The position numbers were made by a program, and so were the translations under genes. Positions 15,753 to 25,700 of a DNA stretch of 44,840 nt are shown one piece after another; position 1 is the first letter of the stretch, and the number at the start of each line of letters is the position of its first letter. This DNA comes from Methylobacterium sp. J-070 (GTDB lineage: Bacteria > Pseudomonadota > Alphaproteobacteria > Rhizobiales > Beijerinckiaceae), in assembly GCF_022829385.1 (NCBI RefSeq), contig NZ_JAKSXX010000114.1, positions 1-44,840 of the forward strand. The letters are read 5' to 3'. Below the pieces are notes generated by a model, which was not told the DNA's origin, ran no database searches, and was given only the letters and a program-made list of their open reading frames with translations.

Positions 15753-16336
15753 ATGGCCTATCAAACCTTGGACGGTGAAGACATCGCGGCTACGCCGATC
15801 CTACCTGCGGACATTGAGGACACCGTCCGCGCTATTGCGGATCTCCATTGGAAGCATCACCGCAAGGCCACGCCGGTCCAGCGCACTGTCGCTCGCATGA
15901 CCAGCGCTATCGGGCGCCCGCGCGTCGTCGGCTTGCTCACTCTGGCGATCTTCAGTTGGGTCAGCCTGAACATCATCCTCCCCGCACTCGGCCACGCCGG
16001 CCTCGACCCGCCGCCATTTGCGTGTATGCAGGACGCAGCCGGTATCCTAAGCTTGTACATCACCAGCCTGATCCTGATCACACCATGACACGATGAACAG
16101 CTAGCCGAGCACCGGGCTCAGCTCACCCTGGAACTCGCGATCGTCTTTGAGCAGAAAAATGCCAAGATCATCGCCCTGCTGGAGGAGATGAGGCGCGACC
16201 ATCCCCACATCAGCGATCGGCTCAACGATGAAGCGGAGGCGATGGCGCGATCGATCGACCCCAGGCCGTGCTCGACGCCATCAAGGACACGCATGGTGAT
16301 CTGCTCTCAACAGACGAGCAGATCGCGCCGGCGTGA
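15753..16336 (+). pseudogene. DUF1003 membrane protein with nonsense codon and frameshift
   Basis: The frame from ATG 15753 gives LHWKHHRKATPVQRTVARMT, a first membrane helix (VVGLLTLAIFSWVSLNIIL) and a second (SLYITSLILIT), the DUF1003 layout, then stops at TGA 16086-16088. The same frame continues after the stop with HDEQLAEHRAQLTLELAIVF and EQKNAKIIALLEEMRRDHP, the usual cytosolic coiled tail. A second lesion near 16260 (one base in a C run) shifts the frame; the other frame then reads QAVLDAIKDTHGDLLSTDEQ and ends at TGA 16334-16336. So the gene carries two independent lesions. The 111-residue truncated form could still be made. Confidence 0.7.
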
Positions 16337-16601
16337 TCCGGGACCACGACGCTTCATCCCAGACTTATCGTCGACAAAAATTCTGCTTCAGCATTCTGCG
16401 GCACGTCGTCACCCACTCTGCGCTCGACGTCTGCCCGAATTGAACGCGCAGGGCAAGGCACAAGCTTCGATCTTTCGGCGCCGAATTGCCGGCTGGCCAT
16501 GCGCTCTTGTCAGCCGCTGAATAGGAGTAACGGGGGAGTGGCCAGAGCAGTGGTCAGCCACTGATTGAGAGCGGCGTTACCTCACCGGTTAAGTGGCTTG
16601 A
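16337..16601. other. intergenic, nothing recognised
   Basis: About 265 bp between the DUF1003 pseudogene and the diguanylate cyclase end. No gene, clear hairpin with a T run, or repeat was seen. Confidence 0.5.
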
Positions 16602-18182
16602 TCAGCTAACGAGGCGCAGAGCTGCCTTACTCGGCTCAGCGGCACGAACCCGGTTCCGACCCGCATTCTTGGCCGCATACAGTGCCGCGTCCGCCTCAGC
16701 GACGAGCGCGGCCGCCTTGTGCGCCGAGACTTCGGGCACGCTCGCCACGCCACAGCTCACCGTGAGCACCGCGTGCGGCCCTGCCGTATGAGGCATGGCC
16801 CACCCCATCACCGCTGCCCGGATCCGCTCGGCCACCAACTCGGACCCCGCCATATCAATCTCAGGCAGGATGACCGCGAACTCCTCGCCGCCGATGCGGC
16901 AGACCATATCACTCGCGCGGTTGGCAGCCGCCCGGATCGAACCTGCAATCAGTCGGAGCGCCTCGTCGCCGCGCGGATGGCCATAGGTATCGTTGAAGCC
17001 CTTGAAGCAGTCCGCGTCGACCAGGATTAACGACAGCGGTCGACGGCACCGCGCAGCGCGGTCCCATTCCTGCCTCAGCACTTCGTCGAAGTGCCACCGG
17101 TTGCCGAGACCGGTCAGAGCGTCGGTCGTCGCCTGCGTCGCGAGCCGCGCGTTGGCGGCGAGCAACTCTGCCTCGGCCTGCTCACGTCGGCCTAGCTCGC
17201 GGCGCAACAGCCAAGTCAGCCCTGCCGTGACGCCGCACAGGCCGAGCAGCACCATGCCGAGGCCGAGGGCTCGATGCCACCACTCAGCGTAAATGACAGA
17301 TGGCGCCACGGCGATGCTAAGGGTGAGCGGTTCCAGCCCAAGGCGCGCGAAGGTGAACCGGCGTTCGTCCTCACCCAACATCGCCGGACCGGTGAAGCTG
17401 CCATCGCGCATCGCGGTCATGCGTCGATAGCTCGGGGTATCAGCCACGCTCGTGCCGATCGCGCTCTGATTATACGGCTCACGCATCAGGACGAGGCCTT
17501 CGGGGCCGTAGAGCGTCACGGTCCCGGCACGCTCGGCATCGACCGACGCGAACAGGCTGCGCAGGTAGTCGATCTTGATGCCGCCGACCACGACACCGGC
17601 AAACGAGCCGTCCGAGTTCGACAGGCGGCGGGAGAGCATGATCATCCGCTGGCCACTGACCTGCGAGACGGCAGGGGGGCTGATGTGCAGGTCGGCGTCG
17701 TCTGGATGAGCGATGAAATGACGGAAGTACTCGGTCTCGGATCGATCGAGACCCATCGGCACGGAAGCGTTCGAGCCCGAGACGATGGCGCCATGGGAGT
17801 CGACGAGCAGCAGGAAGGCGAAGCCAGGGGCAGATGCGGCGCGATCGAACAGGATCATCTGGCGCAGCTCGGGGGACGCTTGTGCGACGTCGGTTCGGCC
17901 AAAGCCCTCGATGACCGCCTGCAAGGACAGGTCATAGAGTTCGACGTTACGAGCGATATCGCGACCCAGCACCTGCACGAGGCTGTTCGCGTTTGCTTCG
18001 CTGCGACGCTCTGCGTCCGTGCGCATCTGCCAGAGCAGAAGTGCAGCCACGCCGATCAGGCCGGCCACAGCTAGAAAATTGCCGAGAACGAACCATCGGG
18101 TCAGCGACGACCCGAGCCACGAGCGATCACGGTGCCCGGGCGGGCTGGTCTCGTTGTGCGCCACCTCGAACCTGCGCGGCAT
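16602..18182 (-). CDS. membrane diguanylate cyclase (GGDEF) with periplasmic sensor
   Basis: About 526 residues from ATG 18182. A first membrane helix (WFVLGNFLAVAGLIGVAALL, about 31-53) and a second (LGLGMVLLGLCGVTAGLTWL, about 306-328) enclose a periplasmic double-Cache-like sensor of about 250 residues (FAFLLLVDSHGAIVSGSNAS, MIMLSRRLSNSDGSFAGVVV). The C-terminal GGDEF domain has DALTGLGNRWHFDEVL and the active GGEEF motif, so it should make cyclic di-GMP from two GTP. RASD five residues before GGEEF is an RxxD inhibitory site, implying product feedback. No EAL domain. The start is uncertain: the frame is open up to 18263. It diverges from the XRE gene at 18379. Confidence 0.85.
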   Translation of the reverse strand: MPRRFEVAHNETSPPGHRDRSWLGSSLTRWFVLGNFLAVAGLIGVAALLLWQMRTDAERRSEANANSLVQVLGRDIARNVELYDLSLQAVIEGFGRTDVAQASPELRQMILFDRAASAPGFAFLLLVDSHGAIVSGSNASVPMGLDRSETEYFRHFIAHPDDADLHISPPAVSQVSGQRMIMLSRRLSNSDGSFAGVVVGGIKIDYLRSLFASVDAERAGTVTLYGPEGLVLMREPYNQSAIGTSVADTPSYRRMTAMRDGSFTGPAMLGEDERRFTFARLGLEPLTLSIAVAPSVIYAEWWHRALGLGMVLLGLCGVTAGLTWLLRRELGRREQAEAELLAANARLATQATTDALTGLGNRWHFDEVLRQEWDRAARCRRPLSLILVDADCFKGFNDTYGHPRGDEALRLIAGSIRAAANRASDMVCRIGGEEFAVILPEIDMAGSELVAERIRAAVMGWAMPHTAGPHAVLTVSCGVASVPEVSAHKAAALVAEADAALYAAKNAGRNRVRAAEPSKAALRLVS

Positions 18183-18378
18183 AAAACTCTGAGACAACAA
18201 GACACGGACTGATTGCCAATACCTTAGCGAGACTGGGGAATTTTGCGGTATCGTGGACAACAAAAACTTCCGTCCAAAGTGAGATCAACATCAATGCAGC
18301 TCCGCGTATTGGCAGGATTTAGGGGAAATGTAACAATCGCGTGATTGCACGAGGATTGGACGAGGTTGAGCGGATTTC

Positions 18379-18630
18379 ATGGCCGAGGTTGGAGCGCAAC
18401 GGCAGATCATGCTGCACAACCTCGCCACGCATGCTGCACGAGCACGGGACCGGCTGCGTCTCTCACTGCCCGACGCGGCCCGGTTGGCTGAACTCACGCC
18501 AGAAGTCCTCGCGGACATAGAGAACGGCCGCAACAGCACGTTATCGCTCGCCGCGCTCACGCATTTGGCACTGTTCCTCGGTCTGACCGAGTCGGGCGTA
18601 CCACGGCCTCTGCCGCCTGGGAGAGAGTAG
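18379..18630 (+). CDS. XRE-family helix-turn-helix protein
   Basis: The 83-residue product has a helix-turn-helix over about 18-70: ARARDRLRLSLPDAARLAEL followed by TPEVLADIENGRNSTLSLAA and LTHLALFLGL. This is the Cro/CI-type pattern with the typical I-E-N-G-R turn before helix 4. It is little more than the DNA-binding domain and should act as a dimeric repressor. The ATG at 18379 has only GAGCGG upstream. It diverges from the cyclase gene with a 196-bp gap, so control of that gene is possible. Confidence 0.65.
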   Translation: MAEVGAQRQIMLHNLATHAARARDRLRLSLPDAARLAELTPEVLADIENGRNSTLSLAALTHLALFLGLTESGVPRPLPPGRE

Positions 18631-18758
18631 CTACCTGCCTCGATGCGAGGGCGCCTTCGAGGAAAATCCGGAGCGCAAGATCAGAAACGCCTATGTGCGA
18701 TCGGTACAGGCGTCATACAGCTACGCTTTCTTCACGCTGGGTGGCACAGTGCCGTGCC

Positions 18759-19184
18759 ATGCCGATCCGGCCCGAGCAACGCAACCTCTACCCCATCGAC
18801 TAGCCGCAGCTCTCGGCCTTGATACGCTTTAGACGGGCGAAAGGCTGCTGTGAGGGCTGCGGGCGCCCGCACGGTCAGATGGTCTATCACCTCGGCGACG
18901 GGCGCTGGTGGGACGCCGCGGCTGGGCACTGGCGAGATGGGTGGGGGCGCCGGATCCGGATCGGGTCGGCCACTGACATCCTCGGTCGCACTCGCCGGAC
19001 TTGGGTCGTCTTAGCCACCGCCCATCGGGATCACGACGCGGCCAACAACGCGGGCGCCAAACTCGCGGCCTTCTGCCAACGGTGCCACATGATCCACGAC
19101 CGGCCGGAGCATCAGAGGCGTCAGTGGCGCACGCTGTTCCGGCGGAACGCAATCGGTGACTTGTTCGGCGGTCCCTACGGATAG
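18759..19184 (+). pseudogene. HNH-type zinc nuclease with an in-frame TAG at codon 15
   Basis: From ATG 18759 the frame reads MPIRPEQRNLYPID, TAG (18801-18803), then PQLSALIRFRRAKGCCEGCG. The expected residue at the stop is Trp (YP.DWP.LS in relatives), one base from TAG. The rest is intact: a first Cys pair (CEGCG), VLATAHRDHDAANN, LAAFCQRCHMIHDRPEHQRR, which together form the Cx2C/HxD...N/Cx2CH...D..H layout of HNH-like proteins found in phages and mobile DNA. A TTG at 18819 could restart translation and lose only 20 residues. Small stand-alone HNH proteins may nick DNA; the partner is not visible. Confidence 0.65.
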
Positions 19185-19326
19185 GTTCGCGTAGGCAGTA
19201 GAGAATTCGGTTGTCAGCTGTTCTGATCGAGGTACAAGTTGCGGATCAAAATCGCCAATAGGATCGCCCTCTGCAGCGTTCCCTTGCGAGGCTGGTGGCA
19301 CCAACCTGCCCGATGATGTCGGCAAC

Positions 19327-20723
19327 GAGCTATGCAGGATTTTAGGTGACGGAGGCGGTCAGGCGGCGCGGTGATCTGGGCTCGCGGTGACCTCGGTCCC
19401 GTCGCGGAAGATGACGCCGGCCACGACCTTCGGCAACTGGTTTTCACCCTTCAGCCGGCGCCAGGTTTTCGAGGCCGCCATCACCAGCTGAACACCATCA
19501 GCTTGGCGGTCGTGGACGAGAGTGCGCCCTTGGTCCGGACCGTGCGGTGCCGGACGGTGGCGAAAACGCTCTCGATCGGGTTCGAGCTGCGCAGGTGGTC
19601 CCAGTGCTCGGCCGGGAAGTCGAAGAACGCCAGCAGCGCCTCCCGGTCCTTGGTCAGGCAGTCGGCAGCGCGCGCGTACTTGGCCCCGTACTTCTCAATA
19701 AAGACGGCCAGCGCCGCCTCGGCCGCCGTCCGGGTCGGGGCGCCATAAATCTCACGCAGATCCGCCTTCATCGCCGTCTGAGCCGACCTCGGCACCTTGT
19801 CGATGACGTTGGCCGCTTTGTGGACCCAACACCGTTGGTGGGCCGTTCCGGGGAAGATCTCATCCAGGGCCCGCCAGTAGCCAAGAGCACCGTCGCCGAC
19901 CGCGACCTCGGGGGCGATCGACTGCCCACGCCGCTTCACGTCCACGAGCAACTCCCGCCAGCTCTGGGCGCTCTCGCGGACCCCGACCTGGAAGCCGACG
20001 AGCTCCTTCCGGCCCTCGGGCGTCGCGCCGATCAGCACGAGCATGCACTCGGCCTGCTCCTCCACCCGCGCCTGCAGGTAGACGCCGTCGGCCCAGAGGT
20101 AGGCGTAGCGGCGGCCCGAGAGGTCGCGACCCTGCCAGCGGGCATACTCGTCTGCCCAGGTCGCGGTCAGCCCGGCGATGACGGCCAGCGACAGGTTCGG
20201 GGCGTCACGCCCCAGAAGGGCGGCCAGCGCTTCCTGGAAGTCGCCGGTCGAGATGCCGCGCAGATACACCACCGGCAGCAACGCATCCAGGCTGTGGGTG
20301 CGCCGCGCCCACTTCGGCAGGAGCGTCGAGGTGAACCGAACCCGGTCCTCAAACCCGCTCGCGCCGCGATCTCGGACGCGAGCGCGTGCGAATGGCACCG
20401 GGCCGATGCCAGTCTGGATTGCCCGCTCTGGCCCGTGGCCTTGCCGCACGAGCCAAGCGCGTCCGTCCGGCAGTCGCAAATCCTGCATCGCGCTCAGGAA
20501 GGCCTCCGCCTCCAACTCCACGGCCTGGGCGAGCAGGCGGCGGGCGCCGCTGTGCAGAACTTCGGTCAGGGGATCGTCGGTGTCCTCGGGATGACGAAGT
20601 CGGACGACGTTGGTAGGTGTCTCCATGGCGTATCGCTCTCGCTGAGAGGTTCTGGCAGGCTCGACACCCGCCTCGATACGCCGCCTTCAGACCACCGTCG
20701 TCACCCAATCTCCGGCATAGCTC
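19327..20723 (-). mobile_element. IS256-family element with long imperfect inverted repeats
   Basis: The left end GAGCTATGCAGGATTTTAGG (from 19327) and the reverse complement of the right end GAGCTATGCCGGAGATTGGG (ending at 20723) match at most positions, and matching continues with GGTGACG and GG.GGTC, about 34 bp in all. Length 1,397 bp. The single transposase gene lies between. I could not find a convincing 8-9 bp target duplication: the flanks TCGGCAAC and AGCGGCAT share only CGGCA out of register. Confidence 0.8.
19359..20626 (-). pseudogene. IS256-family (mutator-type) transposase, frameshifted near its C-terminus
   Basis: ATG 20626 opens a frame with the mutator-type body: ELEAEAFLSAMQDLRLPDGR, RVRFTSTLLPKWARRTHSLD, the DDE segments LWADGVYLQARVEEQAECML and VAVGDGALGYWRAL, HQRCWVHKAANVIDKVP and SSNPIESVFATVRHRTVRTK. 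After TTAKLMVF the frame turns into SW and stops at 19481. One extra A near 19490 would restore LVMAASKTWRRLKGENQLPK and a stop at 19361-19359. The lesion removes about 45 residues. DDE residues are all upstream, so partial function cannot be excluded, but mobility is doubtful. Confidence 0.8.
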
Positions 20724-20975
20724 AGCGGCATGCTCCGAAAGATCTAAAATCCTACTCGATCACTTGAAGTCAGGCGTGGCCTCTCGCGGTCACGGGACAC
20801 ACTCAGTTCCGGAACGTCGAGATAATGCGAATGGGTCAATTTGCCCGGCCGTGAGAGCGTGAGCCATGGGCTGGCACTCGCAGTGTCCAGCGGCCGGTCG
20901 GTGATGACAGCGGTTTGATTTGGGATCTGGCAATCCTGTTCAGGTCGCATAGCTGAGTTCCAGCGGCGCCGTTTC
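20724..20975 (+). repeat. non-coding repeat, copy A
   Basis: Starts at the base after the IS256 right end and runs to GTTTC at 20975. It aligns over its full length with copy B at 43255-43511 in the same orientation, with roughly four of five bases alike. The core ACACACTCAG...GTCCAGCGGCCGG (about 20798-20896) is almost identical. A hairpin CTGGCACT-CGC-AGTG(T)CCAG lies at 20871-20890. Small indels put reading frames out of register between copies, so it is probably not coding. Confidence 0.8.
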
Positions 20976-21253
20976 GCTGGGCTCGCTGAATGGAACTGCC
21001 GAGCTGGAACGGCGCAGCCGTTTCGCGCTTCGTTGTTCCACACGGGCAAGCCCTACTAGGTCGCTGCCCCTTTCGACTGCATTTGGGGCATTGCGTATTG
21101 GCAGCACTGGCAAGGCTCGGCGAGAAGCACCCTGCTAGACCTAGACGGACGTTGGCCGTCGGCCTGGGGGTGTGCGTTTAAGTCCACGTTGAGCAGAGGG
21201 GCTTATTCCGCGGCCGGACCGTTGGCTTGGTCTGGAGCAGTCGGACGAAATCG
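20976..21253 (+). other. intergenic before the DUF2252 gene
   Basis: No gene is supported. It contains TGGAACTGCCGAGCTGGAAC at 20991-21010, which resembles TTGGAACGGCCGAGCTGGAA at 34586-34605 and TTGGAACGGCCACGCT at 43528, so a second, shorter motif follows the repeat. The promoter of the DUF2252 gene should lie here. Confidence 0.5.
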
Positions 21254-22753
21254 ATGGAACGGTCAGTGCAGCCTACGGATACCCCAGCAGCGCTGGCCAA
21301 TGAGCACGATGCGGTGATCGAAGCTGCCGAGGAGGCAGTCCTCGAACCCCTCGCAGACTTCCCGCATATCGACCTTCGATCGGGTGTGGAGCCGTGGGAG
21401 AAGCGTCGCGCCGCCGGCAAGATCCTGCGCTTGGAACTGCCCCACGCTGCTCATGCCAACCTCAATATCGCCCGCGATCGTCCCGACGCTGTCGCCCTCA
21501 TTGAGGCGGCGCAGGAGGGGCGGCAATTACACCTAATCCCGCTGCGGGTCGCCCGCATGGCATCTTCGCCGTTCGCGTTCCTGCGCGGCGCTGCTCAAGT
21601 CATGGCCTGGGATCTGGCACAGGGACCGCGCGGCGCCATCGATGTGGTGATGAATGGCGATGCGCATATCTCGAACTTCGGGCTGTTTGGATCGCCCCAG
21701 GGCGATATGGTGCTCGACCTCAACGACTTCGACGAGGTCACGGTCGGGCCGTGGGAGTGGGACCTGAAGCGGCTTTGCGCGAGCATCGAGGTCGCCGCGC
21801 GGGATGCAGACGTCGCCTCATCGGAACGGCGGCAAGCGGTACTGAGCGCAGTGGCGGGTTACCAGCACACGATGGATGATCTCGCCCCGCGCGGCTCGCT
21901 CGACGTATGGCGGCGCGCGGCACGAGCCGAGGATCTCGCCTTCGCCGGCATCGAGATCGACGCGCGCTCACAGGCTGTGGTTCAGAGGGCTGTCGAGAAG
22001 GCGCGGCGGAAGAACAATACGAGCTTGCTCGACCAGGTAGGCGAGCGTCGCACGGACGGCGGCTGGCGCTTCCGCGAGGAGCCACCGATCCTCGTCCGCG
22101 TCGATCAGGCCACGCGCGAGGCCGTGACGACTGGCCTGGAGCGCTACGCCGAGACGCTGCCGCGCGAACGGCGGTTCATGCTCAGCCGCTACCACGTGGT
22201 CGATGTGGCTCACCGCGTCGTCGGCGTCGGCAGCGTCGGCACCCGGGCCTACGTCGCGTTGCTGTGCGGCAACTCGGATCAGGATGCACTCTTCCTCCAG
22301 GTCAAGGAAGCCGTGCGACCGGCCCACGCGCCGTATCTACGCGGCATGCCTAAGCCCTACGCCTGCCACGAGGGCGAGCGCGTGATCTACGGCCAGCGCC
22401 TTTTGCAGGCCGTGGGCGATCCTCTGCTGGGGTGGACGAAGATCGACGGGCGGCCGTTCTACGTCCGGCAGATGAAGAACATGAAAGGCGAGATCCCGGT
22501 CTCGCGGATGACGGGCCGGTCGCTCCTGTACTTCTCGCACGCTTACGGAGCCCTGCTTGCCAAGGCTCACGCACGCACCGGGGATGCTGCGGCGATCGCG
22601 GGTTACTGCGGCCATGACGGCCGCGCTGACCTGCGGGAGGCTCTGGCCGATTGGTCGATGGCCTACGGCGACCGGAACGAAGAGGACTACAGGATTTTTC
22701 GTGAGGCCATCGCAGCGGGCAGGCTGCAAGCGGCCGAGGATCCGCATCTTTGA
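21254..22753 (+). CDS. DUF2252 family protein
   Basis: About 499 residues from ATG 21254. Family landmarks: LRLELPHAAH-type start region, SPFAFLRGAAQVMAWDLA, the GDAHISNFGLFGSPQGDMVL and DLNDFDEVTVGPWEWDLKRL block, VVGVGSVGTRAYVALLCG, GERVIYGQRLLQA and YFSHAYGALLAKAHARTGD. The GDAHxxNFG/NDFDE pattern looks like the catalytic loop of aminoglycoside-phosphotransferase/protein-kinase-like folds, but DUF2252 has no proven reaction. No signal peptide. A TTG at 21227 is an alternative start. It ends 26 nt from the convergent kinase gene. Confidence 0.85.
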   Translation: MERSVQPTDTPAALANEHDAVIEAAEEAVLEPLADFPHIDLRSGVEPWEKRRAAGKILRLELPHAAHANLNIARDRPDAVALIEAAQEGRQLHLIPLRVARMASSPFAFLRGAAQVMAWDLAQGPRGAIDVVMNGDAHISNFGLFGSPQGDMVLDLNDFDEVTVGPWEWDLKRLCASIEVAARDADVASSERRQAVLSAVAGYQHTMDDLAPRGSLDVWRRAARAEDLAFAGIEIDARSQAVVQRAVEKARRKNNTSLLDQVGERRTDGGWRFREEPPILVRVDQATREAVTTGLERYAETLPRERRFMLSRYHVVDVAHRVVGVGSVGTRAYVALLCGNSDQDALFLQVKEAVRPAHAPYLRGMPKPYACHEGERVIYGQRLLQAVGDPLLGWTKIDGRPFYVRQMKNMKGEIPVSRMTGRSLLYFSHAYGALLAKAHARTGDAAAIAGYCGHDGRADLREALADWSMAYGDRNEEDYRIFREAIAAGRLQAAEDPHL

Positions 22754-22779
22754 CGTTACAGGTGTGACCGGCAGCCTGC

Positions 22780-25700
22780 TCACTCAGCCATCGTCGTGAT
22801 CCCCAACACGGCAGCATGGTCCGATCCCGGCTCACCGTCACGGTGCTCAGCGGGATCAGGTCCATAGAGCGTTCTCAGGAGCGCAGATAGATCCGAGAAG
22901 GACAAGCCGACCTTCTGTACGACGCGGTCGGCCTGCCCGGCCAACTGACGAAAGTCTTCCGCCGTGACATCCTTAGCGGTCAGCACCACGACGGGGATGT
23001 CGTACCACTCCGGGCGCGTGCGCAGCAGGCGCAGGAACCCGAACCCATCCAGCTCCGGCATCATCAGGTCGAGCAGGATGAGACGGGGTTTATGATCGGC
23101 CACCGCCGTCAAGCCTACCCGGCCATCTGCTGCCGTCACCACCGTCCATCCGTCCCGGGTCAGCTGCGTAGTAATCAATGTGCGTAGGTCCGGATCGTCA
23201 TCCACAATCAGAACGGGTCCGTCGTGCGGCTTGGGGCGGAACCGTTCCATCGCCTCCTTCAGCTGCACCCAGTCGATCGGCTTCTGCAGGTAGTCGGTCG
23301 CACCGAGCGAGAAGGCGAGGTTCTGCTCGTCGAGCACGGTGACCATGATCACTGGTAGATCACCCAGATCCGGGTCGGCGCGCAACGCGCGCAGCACCGC
23401 CCATCCGTCCATGCGTGGCATGGTCACGTCGAGAAGGATCGCCCTTGGGCGTCGAGTGCGGGCCTGCTCCAGCCCCGCCTTCCCGTCGGGCGCTGTCGCG
23501 ACGTGGAAGCCTTCCTTAGTCAGGAAGCGCGCGAGCAGGTCGCGGGTCGCCTGGTCGTCGTCGATGACCAGAACCTCGCTGCCCTGCACGGCTTCGTCAT
23601 TGGTTCGGGGAACCCCGGGCGACGATCCAGGCAAGGCTAGTATTATATCCTCGCCTCCCGATGCGCTCGCCAGCACGGTCAGGGTGAAGGTCGTGCCCTG
23701 GCCCTCACGGCTTGCGACCGCGATGTCACCGCCGAGCATGTGCGCGAAGGCGCGCGTGATCGCCAGGCCGAGGCCCGTGCCTCCGAACCGGCGCGTCGTC
23801 GAGGCGTCTGCCTGACTGAACCGCTGGAACAGTCGCGCCACTTGCTCCTCGCTCATGCCGATGCCGGTATCGGACACGGCAAAGACTAGTCGGTCGCCCT
23901 CGGTATCCGTCTGCCGACGTGCCGACAGGGTAATACGCCCGCCGTCCGTGAACTTGGCCGCGTTACTGAGCAGGTTGATTAGGCACTGACGCAGCTTGGT
24001 CGCATCAGTGTAGGCGCCACCGAGACCGTCCGCGAGATCGAGAACGAGGGCGTTGCCCTTCTTCTCGACCAGCGCCTCAACGGTGGCGGCGACATCGCGC
24101 ACGGTCGCGGCGACATCGAGGTTCTCGGGATACACTTCCATGCGCTCGGCCTCGATCTTCGAGAGGTCGAGGACGTCGTTGATCAGCCCGAGGAGGTGAC
24201 GCGCGTTCGCCTCGATCTTCTTCATATCCGGGAGCAGGTCCGCCTGACCGGCGTCCTCCATCTCCTCCTGCAACATCTCCGAGTAACCGATCACCGCCGA
24301 GAGCGGCGTGCGCAGTTCGTGGCTCATGTTGGCCAGGAACTCGGATTTGGCGCGGTTGGCCTCCTCGGCGGCCTCCTTGGCCGCTGCGAGCACGTGCTCG
24401 GAACGCTTGCGCGCGTCGATGTCGGAGACGACGACTACACCGCCGACGAGCGCGCCATTCGGATCACGCATCGGCGCACCCGCGAAGCCAATCCAGGCGT
24501 GCGAGCCGTCGCCGCGCTGATAGTCGACCTCCAGCTCCGCCTGAGGCTCGCCTTCGCGTACCACCTGGATCAGCGGCCACTCCCTCGACTCAACCGGCCG
24601 GCCGTCTTCGTGGAAGCCGACCCAACGCGCCGGTCCCTCTCCGGGTTGTGTGGGCAGTACCCCGTGCCCCAGTATCGCCTCGGCCCGGGCGTTGTGGCCG
24701 GTGATCCGGCCGGACGGCGCCTCGGCGATGAGCACGCCCACCGGCAGGGTATCGAGCACGGTCCGCAGCAGCGCCTCGCCCGCGCGTACCTGTGCCTCCG
24801 ACAAGGCCGCCGTGGTCACATCGGCGACCACGACCCCAACACCGATCGCCGCCGGCCCTTCGTCTTGGCGCAGGGGATAGAAGCTCATGCGGAAGTGGCG
24901 CGTCCCGCCCGGTGCGCTCTCGCTCGGTACGGTCACAGGCACGTCGGCGCTGACCAGGCCATGATCGCGTGCCGCTTCCAGCAGCGGGGTGAGCTGCTCC
25001 TCCAACCTCGGCAGCAGGGTCCAGATCGGTGCGCCGAGATCCGCCCCGAAGCCGCGCTCGCTCATCGTCGCCAGCGCACGGTTCATGTGGCGGATCTTCA
25101 GGTCACCGTCGAGGAAACCCAGCCCGACCGGCGCATTGGCGAGCACGCCCTCGAACAGTCCGCTGCTGCGCTGGCTCTCGCGGCGGCGGACCAGGGCGAG
25201 GCGCGCCAAGAGCGCCACGGCGAGGCTGGCGCAGAGCAAGCTGATCGCGGTCAGGATGGTGTAGCGCAACCTGTCCCGGTGGTCGCTCTCGGCCAACGCT
25301 TCATCGGCGCCCTGGTCCGCAGCTGCAGTCGCAGCGCGGATCGCGTCCATCAAACGCTTGCCCTCGCCGGTCGCGACCAGGGCTGCAGCGGCGTCGGAGC
25401 CTTGGTCGCGACGGATGGTCACGACCCGATCAGAGAAAGCCTTCTCCCCTTCGATCAGCGTGCGCACGGGGGCGAGCGCCGCGACGGCAGGGTCAACGGC
25501 CGTATGGTCGAGAGCATCGAGGTAGGCGGTTTCTTCCCCGATGCGGTTAAGTGCGTCGGCGTAGGGTTCGAGGTACTGGGGCATACCGGTCAGGGCGTAG
25601 CCGCGCATGCCGGTCTCCAGATCCTTCATGGTCGAGAGCAGGCGATCACTGCGGCTGATCAACTCGCGCTGGCGCGACTGCTCCCGACGAGCGGCTTCGC

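Noticed and set aside
19318..20732. CGGCA at both IS256 flanks as a target duplication
   Set aside because: The two copies are out of register with the ends and only five bases long.
19547..20767. 406-codon plus-strand frame opposite the IS256 transposase
   Set aside because: Antisense to the transposase and running out through the inverted repeat; no domain.
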